A stretch of DNA of 64,000 nt from Zunongwangia sp. HGR-M22 (GTDB lineage Bacteria; Bacteroidota; Bacteroidia; Flavobacteriales; Flavobacteriaceae), in assembly GCF_027594425.1 (NCBI RefSeq), contig NZ_CP115159.1, forward strand, positions 2,751,001-2,815,000, given 5' to 3'. The notes under the pieces are model-generated. The model saw only the letters and a list, made by a program, of their open reading frames with translations, had not been told where the DNA came from and ran no database searches. Shown in pieces: positions 43,857 through 54,002 of the stretch; position 1 is the stretch's first letter; each line of letters begins with the position of its first letter. Position numbers and translations under genes: made by a program.

Positions 43857-45821
43857 TTATTGTTTCCAATTAAAAGTACCTTCTGCTCCAGAGGCATCTT
43901 TCCATCCAGTAGTCTGTTCCAACCAAGGATTTTGAGTTAAAACATTTGATCTAAGCCCCATAATGTAATAATGCTGTTTCCAGTCTATATTAACTTCATT
44001 GCCATTAACATTGTCAAAAGGAGTAGGCAGTTCGGCTAATTCAAAATTGTTTGAGTAAAAATCGGCTAACTCATCTAATTGATTTTTGAAATCTTCTGAA
44101 TCTGGATCTACACCAAAATCTGTACGAACATCTTCAAGAGGATCCTCTGTTGTAGCATCTTGGCTATATTGAAGATAGTGACCAGTTCTATTGGTACCGT
44201 TTATTGGTTGCAGACCAAGCTTCTGGCAGGTACTATTATTTGCGCTGGCATCGTCGTTATAAAGCATCCATCTCTTTATGTCCCAAAAACGTTTACCTTC
44301 GTAAGCTAGTTCAACCCTTCTCTCATACAAACATGTCTTTAGGGCTTCGTATTTATCGGTTAGTTGACCTATACCATAATTATTACTAGAAGGTATACCA
44401 ACTCGATCTCTAACTCTCCCTAAGTATTGAACACTATTATTAAGGTCACCTATTCCTGCATAAGCCTCTGCGATATTAAGGATCAATTCAGCATAGCGGT
44501 ATTCTATAATATCTGTACCTGAATATTCAAATGAACTTTCATTGGATGCTTCTGGATTCGACATTTTTCGAACAAAAGCAGGACTTGCTACGCGATTATT
44601 ATTACTAAAAGTTTCATTCCGGATATCACCTTCAATTTTAAACCAACGATAGGCCCAAACATAATTAGAAACAAGATCTGAGTCCTGTTTGTAAGTCCAT
44701 TTACTTCCTGAAAATGCAAATGTTCTATAGAAACGAGGGTCTCTATCTAAAAAAAATAAAAAATCATCATAGCCGTTCGCTGTAGTTGCCATAGTTCCAT
44801 CTGACATCGGAAACAGGTCTATCATTTCTTTTGGAGCCTCAAGACCTCCAGATCCTCCTTGATTAGTTAATCTAACATCATTTTCCCAAGAATTATTTAG
44901 AATTACTGGTGAATCACCACTACCTAAAAGTTGTACAACTATCGCTTCAGGGTTAAAGCTGTTATCGATCAAAAACATTTCTTCCCAATCTTTTGCAGAG
45001 TTGCCATATAAGCCATATCCAGCGGAAGAAAGCTCCGTTTCAGCCTGTAAACCTGCCTCAAGTGCTTGTTGCCATCGTTCGCTACTCTCCCAATTATTAT
45101 TAAATAATGGGCTAGCATACGTTAAAAGTACTCTACACTTCTGAGCCAAAGCGGCTCCTTTTGTAAAACGACCATATTCACTACCATCCCAATTAGATGG
45201 AAGTAAAGACGCCGCCATATCAAGATCTGCAACAATCTGGTTTACCATTTCAGTAGTACTAGCTCTAGGGATTTTTAAACTTTCATCTTCACTTGCTTCT
45301 TGAACACTGGTTACTAAAGGAACACCGCCATAAATTTTCATAAGATCGAAATATTGTATAGCTCTTAGATAATAAGCTTGTCCTTTAATCCCAGCTCTAA
45401 AATCCTCATCCAATGTCTCTCCTTTTATATCTATTTCTTCTAACAACGAGTTTATATCTCTTATACGATGATATGGTTCATTCTTCAGTTTATTTTCTAA
45501 TCGCGTACCGTAATATCCAGATCCTTCATCTGCGTTACTTAATGTAACTGTTGGATTTATAAGATCACTTATGCCGCCCATTTCTTCAGTAAGATTAGAT
45601 TTATTGGACCATTCCGCAATTATGCTATTAACTGGAGATGTTAATCCTTGAAAATAATCATAATAGATATTGTTTAAATACCAATTTACTCGTTCTTCAC
45701 TTTCATAAAAACTATCATCATATTGACCAAAATTCTTTTTTTCTTGAAGAAAATCATCACTACATGAGGAAAAAATTAATAGTAACGATAAATATATATA
45801 GATGTCTATTTTTGTTTTCAT
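43857..45821 (-). CDS. susD: SusD/RagB-family surface glycan-binding lipoprotein
   Basis: 654 residues, lipoprotein signal (LIFSSCSDDF, Cys20). TPR-like helices and SusD landmarks: SFYESEERVNWYLNNIYYDYF, IKGQAYYLRAIQYFDLMKIYGGVPLVT, YRYAELILNIAEAYAGIGDLNNSVQYLGRVRDRVG, ERRVELAYEGKRFWDIKRW. It pairs with the SusC barrel 19 bp upstream as an outer-membrane lid that binds oligosaccharides and delivers them to SusC. The only SusCD pair in the window, so it probably imports the galacturonan-type oligosaccharides made by the PL1 and GH28 enzymes. Slightly longer than an average SusD. Confidence 0.94.
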   Translation of the reverse strand: MKTKIDIYIYLSLLLIFSSCSDDFLQEKKNFGQYDDSFYESEERVNWYLNNIYYDYFQGLTSPVNSIIAEWSNKSNLTEEMGGISDLINPTVTLSNADEGSGYYGTRLENKLKNEPYHRIRDINSLLEEIDIKGETLDEDFRAGIKGQAYYLRAIQYFDLMKIYGGVPLVTSVQEASEDESLKIPRASTTEMVNQIVADLDMAASLLPSNWDGSEYGRFTKGAALAQKCRVLLTYASPLFNNNWESSERWQQALEAGLQAETELSSAGYGLYGNSAKDWEEMFLIDNSFNPEAIVVQLLGSGDSPVILNNSWENDVRLTNQGGSGGLEAPKEMIDLFPMSDGTMATTANGYDDFLFFLDRDPRFYRTFAFSGSKWTYKQDSDLVSNYVWAYRWFKIEGDIRNETFSNNNRVASPAFVRKMSNPEASNESSFEYSGTDIIEYRYAELILNIAEAYAGIGDLNNSVQYLGRVRDRVGIPSSNNYGIGQLTDKYEALKTCLYERRVELAYEGKRFWDIKRWMLYNDDASANNSTCQKLGLQPINGTNRTGHYLQYSQDATTEDPLEDVRTDFGVDPDSEDFKNQLDELADFYSNNFELAELPTPFDNVNGNEVNIDWKQHYYIMGLRSNVLTQNPWLEQTTGWKDASGAEGTFNWKQ

Positions 45822-45840
45822 AAACTATTTTTTTGAATTA

Positions 45841-48800
45841 TTAAAAGGACAGATTCAAGTTGAGTGACCAAGTTCTTAAAGTTGGATAATCCACATATGA
45901 ATTGTCATACATATTTCTATAATTATCTGGATAAGGATTATTAAAATACCACAGATTATTACCAGTTGCTCCAATAGACGCACTTTGAACATTGATTTTT
46001 GAAAGTAACTTCTTTGGGATTTGGTATCCTAAGGTTAAATTTCTTACCATAGCGTTGAAAGTGTTTATCTGCCAGAAGTCTGAATTCGCACCAAATGAAC
46101 TCGAATCATAAAATGCTAAGTTCGGATATGCGCCATCAACATTATTGTCTTCATCATACATATCTGTCCAGTAACTTTCATGTGCCCAGAAATTATGAGA
46201 AGAAGAGGTTCCCTGTTTTACCCGATCAAATTCCTGATAACTACCCCAAGATGTTGAAATTTGAGTTCTTACATAAAATCCTTTGAAATCGAACCTTAAA
46301 TTAGTAGTAAATCCATATGATCGATTATTATCATCTAATTTCACATAATCAAGATTGTTATCGATTCTACCATCGGGATCGGCTTGCGTCTCATCTTCTG
46401 GATTAAAAGCTCCTCCAACATCTTCATAAACTAACATACCCTTTCGTAATCCATCCACGTCTGTAATTCCTAAATAACTTGGCTCTGTTCCAGATGAAGA
46501 TGCATTAGAACTTAGATAATTCCAATAATTTTGAATATCTTCATCAGTTCTTAAAATCCCATCCCCAGTCGAGGTTCCTTTCCAAGTTCTAAATCCCCAT
46601 GATGGAAAATAAAGAGAGGCACCCTCTTTGACTACGTTGTAAGATGGATGTTCTACAGCACCCTCTGGATATTTTTGAACTTCGTTATTTGAAAAACCGA
46701 AATTGACACCAATATTATAACTAATATCACTTTTTATATTATCTCTCCAATTGACAGCAAATTCTGCACCCCATGCATTTACTGCTCCGTAATTCTGTTC
46801 AGCAAAGCCACCTCCTATCGAAATGGGCACACCCGCTGTACTTGCCGTATTTACTAATAAATCAGTTGTCTTATCGTAGTAAAAATTTGTTCCCAAACTT
46901 AAACGATTATTTAAAACATTGATATCAAAACCTAAATTGTGCTTAATGGTTTTATCCCATCTTAAATCTCTATTGGGATTAAGTTTTGGAGATAATGCTC
47001 CGCCTAGCTCACCTCCATTGTTTCCAAATTGAAAACCTTTATCAACATAGATGTCGTAATATTGAACCCATTGCCATGGTTTTATGTTGTCTTTCCCAGT
47101 TTTTCCTACCGAATATCGGATTTTGAAAAAATCAACCCAATCTATATTGTTTTCAAACCATGATTCTTTAGACATAATCCATCCCGCTTGAAAAGAAGGA
47201 AAAAATCCCCAATAATTTTCTGGAGCAAATTTTGTTGATGCATCACTTCTAAATAAAAATTGTAGAAGATATTTATCTCTGAAACTATAGTTAACTCGTC
47301 CTAAATAAGATAATGTACCTGACTCTCCCTTAAAAGCTGTAGAGTTATCTGATAACGTTCCTGCTGTTTGGTTGGTGCCCAGATAATCTGAAGATGTATT
47401 CTCATAAGCTAATCTAGTCGATTTATAACTCGATTCTGAACGTTCCATAGATACCATGGCGCTAATATCATGTTCACCAAATGTTTGAGTATAATTAGCA
47501 AATAAGTTTGTCTGAGTACTTTCACTCCTAGAACTGTTATAAAATACTCTTGAATTACGCTGATTCTCTTCAATTTTATAATCACTATCCTCGGCCGCGC
47601 TAGCTAAATGATTCCCTTCACTATTATAATTTTTTATTCGAGCCAAAGTATAAGGCAATTGGATTTGCTCCGTATAATCGGTAAACTCACTTCTTGCGTA
47701 AGTTGCTTTTATAGAAAGTCCTTTAATAAATGGTACGTTATAATTTACAGAAGCATTAACATTATAAGAAAAATCTTCTGTAGTTTGTTTAGATCCATTG
47801 TTTAGTGTAGCGAAATAGTTCCATCCGGCTATAGTTCTGTTGGTGTTGGCGCTCTGAAGATTACGATCCGTTCGTGGAAAAGGAGACATATAATACTCTT
47901 CTCCATTTACCATTGTAGTTATAGGAATGTATTTTGGCATATGAAGTAAATATCCGTAATCACCCTGCTCTCCACCACCAGCTTTTGATCCATAACTGCT
48001 ATCGTTTATATTAGCAGTAGCTTTTGTAAAAGATCTTTCCATATTTCCAGAGTTTCCAGATATCGAAGCTGAAATATCTAAATCACTTGAAATTTTCGCA
48101 TTGATACCTGTTCTGAAATTAAATTTATCATAGTCTTGATCGCCTAAATTAGCTTCTTGAGTAAAGTAAGTTACACCTGCAAAATAAGTTGCCTTTTCAG
48201 TCCCGCCGCTTACATTTAGAGAATGTCTCTGCTGGAAAGCAGACTCCCATGCTTTATCCAACCAATCGTAATTCAGACTTCTCATTTCTGCTAATTCTTC
48301 ATCAGAAAATAAATTAGCACCATCATTGTCTCGGTTATCAGCTTTCAAATACCTATTGTGAAAAACTCCATATTCATAAGCACTCATAGTTTTACTATGA
48401 CTAATAGCATCATTTACCGAAAGCTGAGTATAATAATTAAAGGTAGGTTTACCTATTTGTCCTCTTTTGGTTTTTATGACAACAGCTCCTTGTGACGCCC
48501 TAGCCCCATAAATAGCTGCTGAGGCATCTTTTAAAATAGTGATACTTTCAATTTCAGAAGGGTCGAGACGGTTAAGAGTTTCTAAAGTAGGTTGATTCGT
48601 CTGTGGATCCACTTGTATCATATCATCAATCACAATAAGAGGTAATTGAGAATTTCCGTCTTTGGAGAAACCAAAAGTTTGACGTATTTGCAAGCTTGCT
48701 GCATCTCCAGGTCTTCGAGATCCCCCAGAAACTGATAGACCCGTAACTTGTCCTCTTAATGCTTCTGATAAGTTAGAAACCGGTAAATCTTGAACAGCAT

Positions 48801-49194
48801 CCGGTTCTATTGATTCAACAGCACCAGTAATATTCTGTCTTTTTTGAGTTCCGTAACCAACCACTACTACATCGTCAAGTTGCTGGTTGTCATCTTCTAG
48901 AACAACATCTATATTGCTTTCGCCTCCAATGTAGCGCTCAGTGGTTTTCATTCCAATAAATGAAAAAACCAGCGTATCTCTACCATAAGCTCTAATGGTA
49001 TAGTGCCCATCAAAATCCGTTACTACTCCATTTTGAGTACCCTTAACGAACACATTTACACCTGGTAAAATTTCTCCATCACTATCTGTAACATTACCAG
49101 ATATTGTTCTTTGATCACCGAGATCTTGGGCATAAATGAGACCTGCACAGAAAAAAAGAAAAATTGTAAATACCTTTGTAGTTATTTGTTTCAT
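45841..49194 (-). CDS. susC: SusC/RagA-family TonB-dependent outer-membrane transporter
   Basis: 1117 residues from the ATG at 49194 (MKQITTKVFTIFLFFCAGLIYAQ signal); the frame runs to a TTG at 49251, which would bury the signal. A carboxypeptidase-regulatory-like domain follows (RTISGNVTDSDGEILPGVNVFV, about 30-110), then the plug (DDVVVVGYGTQKRQNITGAVESI, ITILKDASAAIYGARASQGAVVI) and a 22-strand barrel ending TLRTWSLNLNLSF. It imports oligosaccharides using TonB energy. First gene of the susC-susD-PL1-PL1 operon, with promoter D about 137 nt upstream. Confidence 0.95.
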   Translation of the reverse strand: MKQITTKVFTIFLFFCAGLIYAQDLGDQRTISGNVTDSDGEILPGVNVFVKGTQNGVVTDFDGHYTIRAYGRDTLVFSFIGMKTTERYIGGESNIDVVLEDDNQQLDDVVVVGYGTQKRQNITGAVESIEPDAVQDLPVSNLSEALRGQVTGLSVSGGSRRPGDAASLQIRQTFGFSKDGNSQLPLIVIDDMIQVDPQTNQPTLETLNRLDPSEIESITILKDASAAIYGARASQGAVVIKTKRGQIGKPTFNYYTQLSVNDAISHSKTMSAYEYGVFHNRYLKADNRDNDGANLFSDEELAEMRSLNYDWLDKAWESAFQQRHSLNVSGGTEKATYFAGVTYFTQEANLGDQDYDKFNFRTGINAKISSDLDISASISGNSGNMERSFTKATANINDSSYGSKAGGGEQGDYGYLLHMPKYIPITTMVNGEEYYMSPFPRTDRNLQSANTNRTIAGWNYFATLNNGSKQTTEDFSYNVNASVNYNVPFIKGLSIKATYARSEFTDYTEQIQLPYTLARIKNYNSEGNHLASAAEDSDYKIEENQRNSRVFYNSSRSESTQTNLFANYTQTFGEHDISAMVSMERSESSYKSTRLAYENTSSDYLGTNQTAGTLSDNSTAFKGESGTLSYLGRVNYSFRDKYLLQFLFRSDASTKFAPENYWGFFPSFQAGWIMSKESWFENNIDWVDFFKIRYSVGKTGKDNIKPWQWVQYYDIYVDKGFQFGNNGGELGGALSPKLNPNRDLRWDKTIKHNLGFDINVLNNRLSLGTNFYYDKTTDLLVNTASTAGVPISIGGGFAEQNYGAVNAWGAEFAVNWRDNIKSDISYNIGVNFGFSNNEVQKYPEGAVEHPSYNVVKEGASLYFPSWGFRTWKGTSTGDGILRTDEDIQNYWNYLSSNASSSGTEPSYLGITDVDGLRKGMLVYEDVGGAFNPEDETQADPDGRIDNNLDYVKLDDNNRSYGFTTNLRFDFKGFYVRTQISTSWGSYQEFDRVKQGTSSSHNFWAHESYWTDMYDEDNNVDGAYPNLAFYDSSSFGANSDFWQINTFNAMVRNLTLGYQIPKKLLSKINVQSASIGATGNNLWYFNNPYPDNYRNMYDNSYVDYPTLRTWSLNLNLSF

Positions 49195-49330
49195 AGGTAT
49201 TAGATTTTTGTTATTAATAATTGTTAAAAAATTGTTAGTTAAAAAATTCAATCGATTTCGTAAATTTTCAAAGTTTAAATAAGATTAACAGTATTTACAC
49301 TTTGTAAAACTCTATTTACTTAATTTAACT

Positions 49331-49383
49331 CAAATATATCTTAGAGTATTCTAAAACCTATCCTGCACTATACTGCTTATATC
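49331..49383 (-). promoter_or_regulatory. susC promoter D with operator
   Basis: A perfect -7 box TATATTTG (49331-49338, minus strand) lies 21 nt downstream of the operator ending GTGCAGGAT (49360-49368; full site to 49383). The AGTA element is present but shifted by one base compared with sites B, C and E. It implies a leader of about 130 nt before the ATG at 49194. The rest of the 49195-49512 gap is AT-rich; I saw no ORF and no convincing terminator for the GH127 operon arriving from the other side. Confidence 0.72.
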
Positions 49384-49512
49384 TTTTAAATCACCAATTT
49401 AAATTAACAAATTATCAGATTTTAAAATAATTACTTAGTAACCTAATAATATTACAGATCAAATTTAGTTTAGAAAATTTTTAAAGTTCTATAACAATTT
49501 TTTTAAGATTTA

Positions 49513-51528
49513 TTAATGTTTAAGCCAGACGCTCATTTCTTCAAAATTGCGATTACCCCACGCATAATAGGGAATCATCTGTATATTAACTTCGGAAGCC
49601 TGTTCAGTATTCAAAGGTCTATATAATGTATTGTCCCAATCTTCTATTGCACACGTTGCTCTTGCATTCAATACCATCATTTTCCTATTATCGATAGAAA
49701 TTAAATCTGATGCAAAATTAGTTTGCAAATCAAGACTCACCGAATTAACGCTTTGGCATAAATTTTCACTATTGGATTCCAAGCAATAAACTATAGGTCC
49801 CTTTTTTATTGCTACCTGTCCTTTTGCTGATTCAACTAATGGATTGGCGACCATTTTTTTTACGGGCATGGGTAAGTTCAAAACAATCTTATCTCCCGAT
49901 TTCCAGTTATTCTTTAATTCCAAATAGGTTCCTGATTTGATTTCATCTGTATATTCTTTTCCATTAATTTTTACAACTGCATCACTGCTCCAGCCGGGAA
50001 TGCGAAGATTTAAGGAAAAACTAGTTTTTGGAATTTTCTGTATATTAATTTCTATTTTTCCGTCCCATGGATAATTTGAAGTTTGGTCTATTATTATCTG
50101 ATCTCCGTTTTTAGTTTTCGTATTAAGATGATTGCTTCCGTATAAATTAATATAAACTCCGTTTTCGGCTAGACTGTATGCATAATTATTAACTTCAGCT
50201 AGCGTTCTGGTTACATTTGGTGCACAACAATTTGATAACGTGATATAACCTTCTCTTTTACTACCCCACCTTTGATCGAAAGGCAGATCCCTAGAAACAT
50301 TAAGTGGATTATTATAACAAAACTCTTCTCCTTTCAAACTAATTCCTGAAAGAACACTGTTATAAAGAGCCAGCTCAAGTATATCTGTATATTTTGCTTC
50401 TCCAGTGATCTGAAGCATTCTCCAATTCCATAATACATTACCAATATTTGCACATGTTTCATTATGCGCTGTAGCATTTGGCAATTGGTAAGGTCTACCA
50501 TAAGCCTGATGAATTTTCTGTACTTCTGCTGGATTATATGAGGTACCATCTGGAGAAACCCCATCATACAATGCACCGCAAGCCCCGGTTATGTACATTT
50601 TACGATAAACAACATCTTCCCAAATAGACTTAAGGTTTTCAAGTAACTTTTCTTCCCCAGTTTCTGCGTATAAATCAGCAACACCTGCATATAAGTAATT
50701 AGCTCTTACAGCATGTCCCATAGCAACTGTTTGATCACGAAATGGGATGCGGTCCTGATTATCATCTGTTCCATCATCTGTAGTTCCACGGATATTGATT
50801 AAATTATTGGCCAGCTCTAGATATCTGGGATCTTTGGTTGTACGGTACATTTCTACTACCCCCATGTAGTGAGATGGACAGATAGCATTACGTGCTAATT
50901 CTGGTGATGCTTTCTTGTAGAAATCATAGAGATAATCAGCTACACCTTTCGCTATATTTAAAAAATCATTCTTACCGGTGGCACGATAATGAACGCAAGC
51001 TGCAGTCATGAGATGTCCCATGTTATACTTTTCAAATCCAAGCTGCTGTTGCAAATATTCTTCGCCAAGCGTTCCCCATTTTTCTTCAATTACTACGGGA
51101 GTATGAATATAGCCGTCTTCTCGCTGTGCTTTTCCTATCATTGCTATGGCTTCATCCATTTGCTTATTTAGATTCTCATCTTTCGTTAAAGCATAGGTTG
51201 CTGCCATTCCTTCAAAAACTTTATAAAAATCTCCGTCATGAAAAGAAGGGCCATCGTGCCTCCCCTTCATAAGACCTGCGGCAATTTCAAAGTTTCTATA
51301 TGCATGAGTTATTTCTTCATTATGATACAATTTCCACATATATGGTAATGTATTATCTATTTCGACATCAAGCTGCTCTTTCCAGAAACCTTCTGTCCAC
51401 TCAACATCAGCAAGTCCTACACTTTTTAATTTTGAGTAAGGACTTTCACTATTAGCCACCAGCCCCTTTCCCTGGCTAAAGCCAAATGTGGAAACTATAA
51501 GTCCAGCAAAAAAAATTATTTTATTCAT
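49513..51528 (-). CDS. GH127 beta-L-arabinofuranosidase / aceric-acid hydrolase-like enzyme
   Basis: 671 residues, signal about 1-19 (STFGFSQ). An (alpha/alpha)6 barrel followed by beta-sandwiches. The GH127 zinc/thiolate set is intact: HNETCANIGN (Glu357, Cys359) and SNCCAPNVTR (Cys434, Cys435), where the first of the paired cysteines corresponds to the nucleophile of HypBA1. Known GH127 members release beta-L-arabinofuranose, and an RG-II member (BT1003) releases aceric acid. Which applies cannot be told from sequence. Last gene of the operon driven by promoter E. Confidence 0.9.
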   Translation of the reverse strand: MNKIIFFAGLIVSTFGFSQGKGLVANSESPYSKLKSVGLADVEWTEGFWKEQLDVEIDNTLPYMWKLYHNEEITHAYRNFEIAAGLMKGRHDGPSFHDGDFYKVFEGMAATYALTKDENLNKQMDEAIAMIGKAQREDGYIHTPVVIEEKWGTLGEEYLQQQLGFEKYNMGHLMTAACVHYRATGKNDFLNIAKGVADYLYDFYKKASPELARNAICPSHYMGVVEMYRTTKDPRYLELANNLINIRGTTDDGTDDNQDRIPFRDQTVAMGHAVRANYLYAGVADLYAETGEEKLLENLKSIWEDVVYRKMYITGACGALYDGVSPDGTSYNPAEVQKIHQAYGRPYQLPNATAHNETCANIGNVLWNWRMLQITGEAKYTDILELALYNSVLSGISLKGEEFCYNNPLNVSRDLPFDQRWGSKREGYITLSNCCAPNVTRTLAEVNNYAYSLAENGVYINLYGSNHLNTKTKNGDQIIIDQTSNYPWDGKIEINIQKIPKTSFSLNLRIPGWSSDAVVKINGKEYTDEIKSGTYLELKNNWKSGDKIVLNLPMPVKKMVANPLVESAKGQVAIKKGPIVYCLESNSENLCQSVNSVSLDLQTNFASDLISIDNRKMMVLNARATCAIEDWDNTLYRPLNTEQASEVNIQMIPYYAWGNRNFEEMSVWLKH

Positions 51529-51536
51529 AGATATCG

Positions 51537-54002
51537 TTATTGGATTAAAATATTAATCTTTCTAGTCATCGAATCTCCATCAGCATCGGTAACCTTGACC
51601 CGCAACACATGAAATCCTTTTTCTTTACTAGAAAACGAGATTATATCATTCTTGATTTTTGCCGAACCTTCAATCAAAGAATATTTAGGTGACTTTACAA
51701 AGCCCTTAAATAGATCTTTTGCAGAAATATCTATTTTCTTTTCGGCTTCACCAATATAATGCGGTTCAGCAAGCCAATTAAGATAATTTTCAAGTTCGGT
51801 AAATCCGTCTTTATTGCTATCTGAATTCGCTTCACTAAAATCTCCTTTAGCTGAATTTACATTTAAGCCTTTCGCCTTTTCCCACCAGTTTGGTAGACCG
51901 TCGTGATCTGTATCCCAATCGGCAGGTCTAGTTTCTTCGGGATATTCTTCCCATCCACCGGCGTCTTCTTCTGTATCGATCATACCGGCAAGTCCGCTAA
52001 TACTACCCTTATATTTATAAGTACTATCTATAGTTTCCTGAATAATTCTTTTATCATGATTATCTAAAGGTAAATTAGATCCAACATCAGATAATACGAT
52101 TTTATACGCCAAAGTAGCGGGTTGTGTTTCTACATAGGATGGAAAAAATGGCTCATCAACAAACGTTTCATAGTCTACAATTTCATCATTTGAAATTTTT
52201 GAGCGTCTTCCTTTTTCCTGATTCTCCAGTCCGAATGTTCCAGGCATCACATTACCTTTAAAATATGCCTTTTGAGAACCCAATCCTACTCCTTCATGAT
52301 CCATGGTTAAAGCGAAAAATAAATCTGTTGAAGGTCCCGGTTTATAATAATTATTTACGAAATTAACTTCATGCGCACCACCATCGGTGGTTCTATGTCC
52401 CCAGTTGTAAACCACATTGTTTCGAATGTCTAGCCGACCCGCATAATATCCATTTCCCGTTAATCCGCCACCTAAACTCCAATTTCTTCCATAATTATGA
52501 GCCAGAAGATTATGATGAAAGCTTCCAATATCACCACCAATAGTTGCCGCATATCCATGCATTTTGCCTCCTTCATATTTTCCATGATCAGCAATATTTA
52601 AAGCTTCAGAGATCAAAGTACGCTGTAATGTAATATTATGTGCTCCTCTCGAACTAAAAGACTCGTCTATAGTCCAACTAATTGAACTATGATCAATAAT
52701 GCTATGATTTGCACCGGTTAACCCCATACCATCATAGGTTCTTCCCGCTCCAATTCTAACCCGCAAAAATCGCAGAATACCATCATCCCCTGTTAAGCCT
52801 ATTGGAGCTCTGGACATTGTAATTCCTTTACCCGGGGCAGTTTGCCCTGCAACGGTTACATATTTATCGCTAATCACCAAACGTGATTTTAATTCGATAT
52901 TACCAGAAACATTAAAAACAATAGTTCTGGGACCATTAATTTCTTCTACGGCATATCTTAAACTACCTTCACCTTCATCATTTAGATTAGTAACTTCAAC
53001 AACTTTTCCTCCACGACCTCCTATTGCAAATCGCCCGTAACCCTGGGCTCCTGGAAAAGCTAATTTTGCAGGTTTGAAGGACCAAACTTCACCTCGAGTT
53101 AAATCTCCATTTTCATCGATTTCATCTACCCTCCAATAATATGTTTGCATAGAATACAGATCGGATACTTCAAAATTATTATCGGTGAAATCACCTTGAA
53201 ATTCTTCAGAATCTTCGGACGCCTCTATAATATTATCTTGATTAGTACCGAAATATAATCTATGACTGTTGATGCCGCTAGGAGATTTCCACTTTAAATT
53301 TAAATGGTCATCAATGACAACGTGCTCGTCAGAGTTTTCCGGAAATGGGCTTCGAGCCTGATTCATCATATTTTGACCATCCAGTTCAAATCCATTCAGA
53401 ACTAAAATATCGTTTTCAATATCACTATTACTATCAACCTCGAAATTTATGGTAACTGCTTTATCATCCTCAACTTCAAATTTTATATAAGCCATGGCTG
53501 AATTAACAGTAGCATCAGTCCTATTTGATGGTTTCACCGTTTTTACTTTTTCGTTATTGACAAATATGCTAATCGGAGCAAAAGTTGTTGCCTCCGGACT
53601 ATCGAAAGTATTATGAAAAGTAAGTAATGTGTGTTTTCCTTTTCTAAGACCAGAGATAGTCATGGTTAAAGATCCTTTAGCCACTAATCCATCGCTTACC
53701 AGCTGTGCATAATTAGGAGCTTGTATACCAGCTTTATACCAACCTGACTTAAGATCTCCTTCGAAAGTAATGCTGGTTTCATCGAAGGATTTTGTTAACT
53801 TTTTTTCTTCTCCAATAACCCATGATTTATATAAAGGATCATTAACTTCTTTGAGTCTCCTTCCATCAAAATCTAAATCTACTTTTAAAGTTCGAAAGTC
53901 TTTTTTATCTAGTGAAGTTTGTGCTTCACATGCCATATTCAGACTCATAACTAACATAAGTATAAGCTTAAAGCTTAACCTTTTACATCCTATATTATTC
54001 AT
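51537..54002 (-). CDS. PL1-family lyase lipoprotein with N-terminal binding and Fn3-like modules
   Basis: 821 residues, lipobox SLNMAC (Cys25). Residues about 30-215 form a jelly-roll, malectin/CBM-like domain (GKHTLLTFHNTFDSPE), about 225-315 an Fn3-like module (LNLKWKSPSGINSHRLYFG, YYWRVDEIDENGDL). A PL1 beta-helix then starts at AFPGAQGYGRFAIGGRGGKV (about 325) and includes YVTVAGQTAPGKGITMSR and IDHSSISWTIDESF. The calcium tail is DTDHDGLPNWWE plus SNKDGFTELENYLNW, followed by a terminal Ig-like domain. It differs from the other three PL1s (variant AQGYGRF, lipidated), so it may act on a different backbone region. Confidence 0.87.
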   Translation of the reverse strand: MNNIGCKRLSFKLILMLVMSLNMACEAQTSLDKKDFRTLKVDLDFDGRRLKEVNDPLYKSWVIGEEKKLTKSFDETSITFEGDLKSGWYKAGIQAPNYAQLVSDGLVAKGSLTMTISGLRKGKHTLLTFHNTFDSPEATTFAPISIFVNNEKVKTVKPSNRTDATVNSAMAYIKFEVEDDKAVTINFEVDSNSDIENDILVLNGFELDGQNMMNQARSPFPENSDEHVVIDDHLNLKWKSPSGINSHRLYFGTNQDNIIEASEDSEEFQGDFTDNNFEVSDLYSMQTYYWRVDEIDENGDLTRGEVWSFKPAKLAFPGAQGYGRFAIGGRGGKVVEVTNLNDEGEGSLRYAVEEINGPRTIVFNVSGNIELKSRLVISDKYVTVAGQTAPGKGITMSRAPIGLTGDDGILRFLRVRIGAGRTYDGMGLTGANHSIIDHSSISWTIDESFSSRGAHNITLQRTLISEALNIADHGKYEGGKMHGYAATIGGDIGSFHHNLLAHNYGRNWSLGGGLTGNGYYAGRLDIRNNVVYNWGHRTTDGGAHEVNFVNNYYKPGPSTDLFFALTMDHEGVGLGSQKAYFKGNVMPGTFGLENQEKGRRSKISNDEIVDYETFVDEPFFPSYVETQPATLAYKIVLSDVGSNLPLDNHDKRIIQETIDSTYKYKGSISGLAGMIDTEEDAGGWEEYPEETRPADWDTDHDGLPNWWEKAKGLNVNSAKGDFSEANSDSNKDGFTELENYLNWLAEPHYIGEAEKKIDISAKDLFKGFVKSPKYSLIEGSAKIKNDIISFSSKEKGFHVLRVKVTDADGDSMTRKINILIQ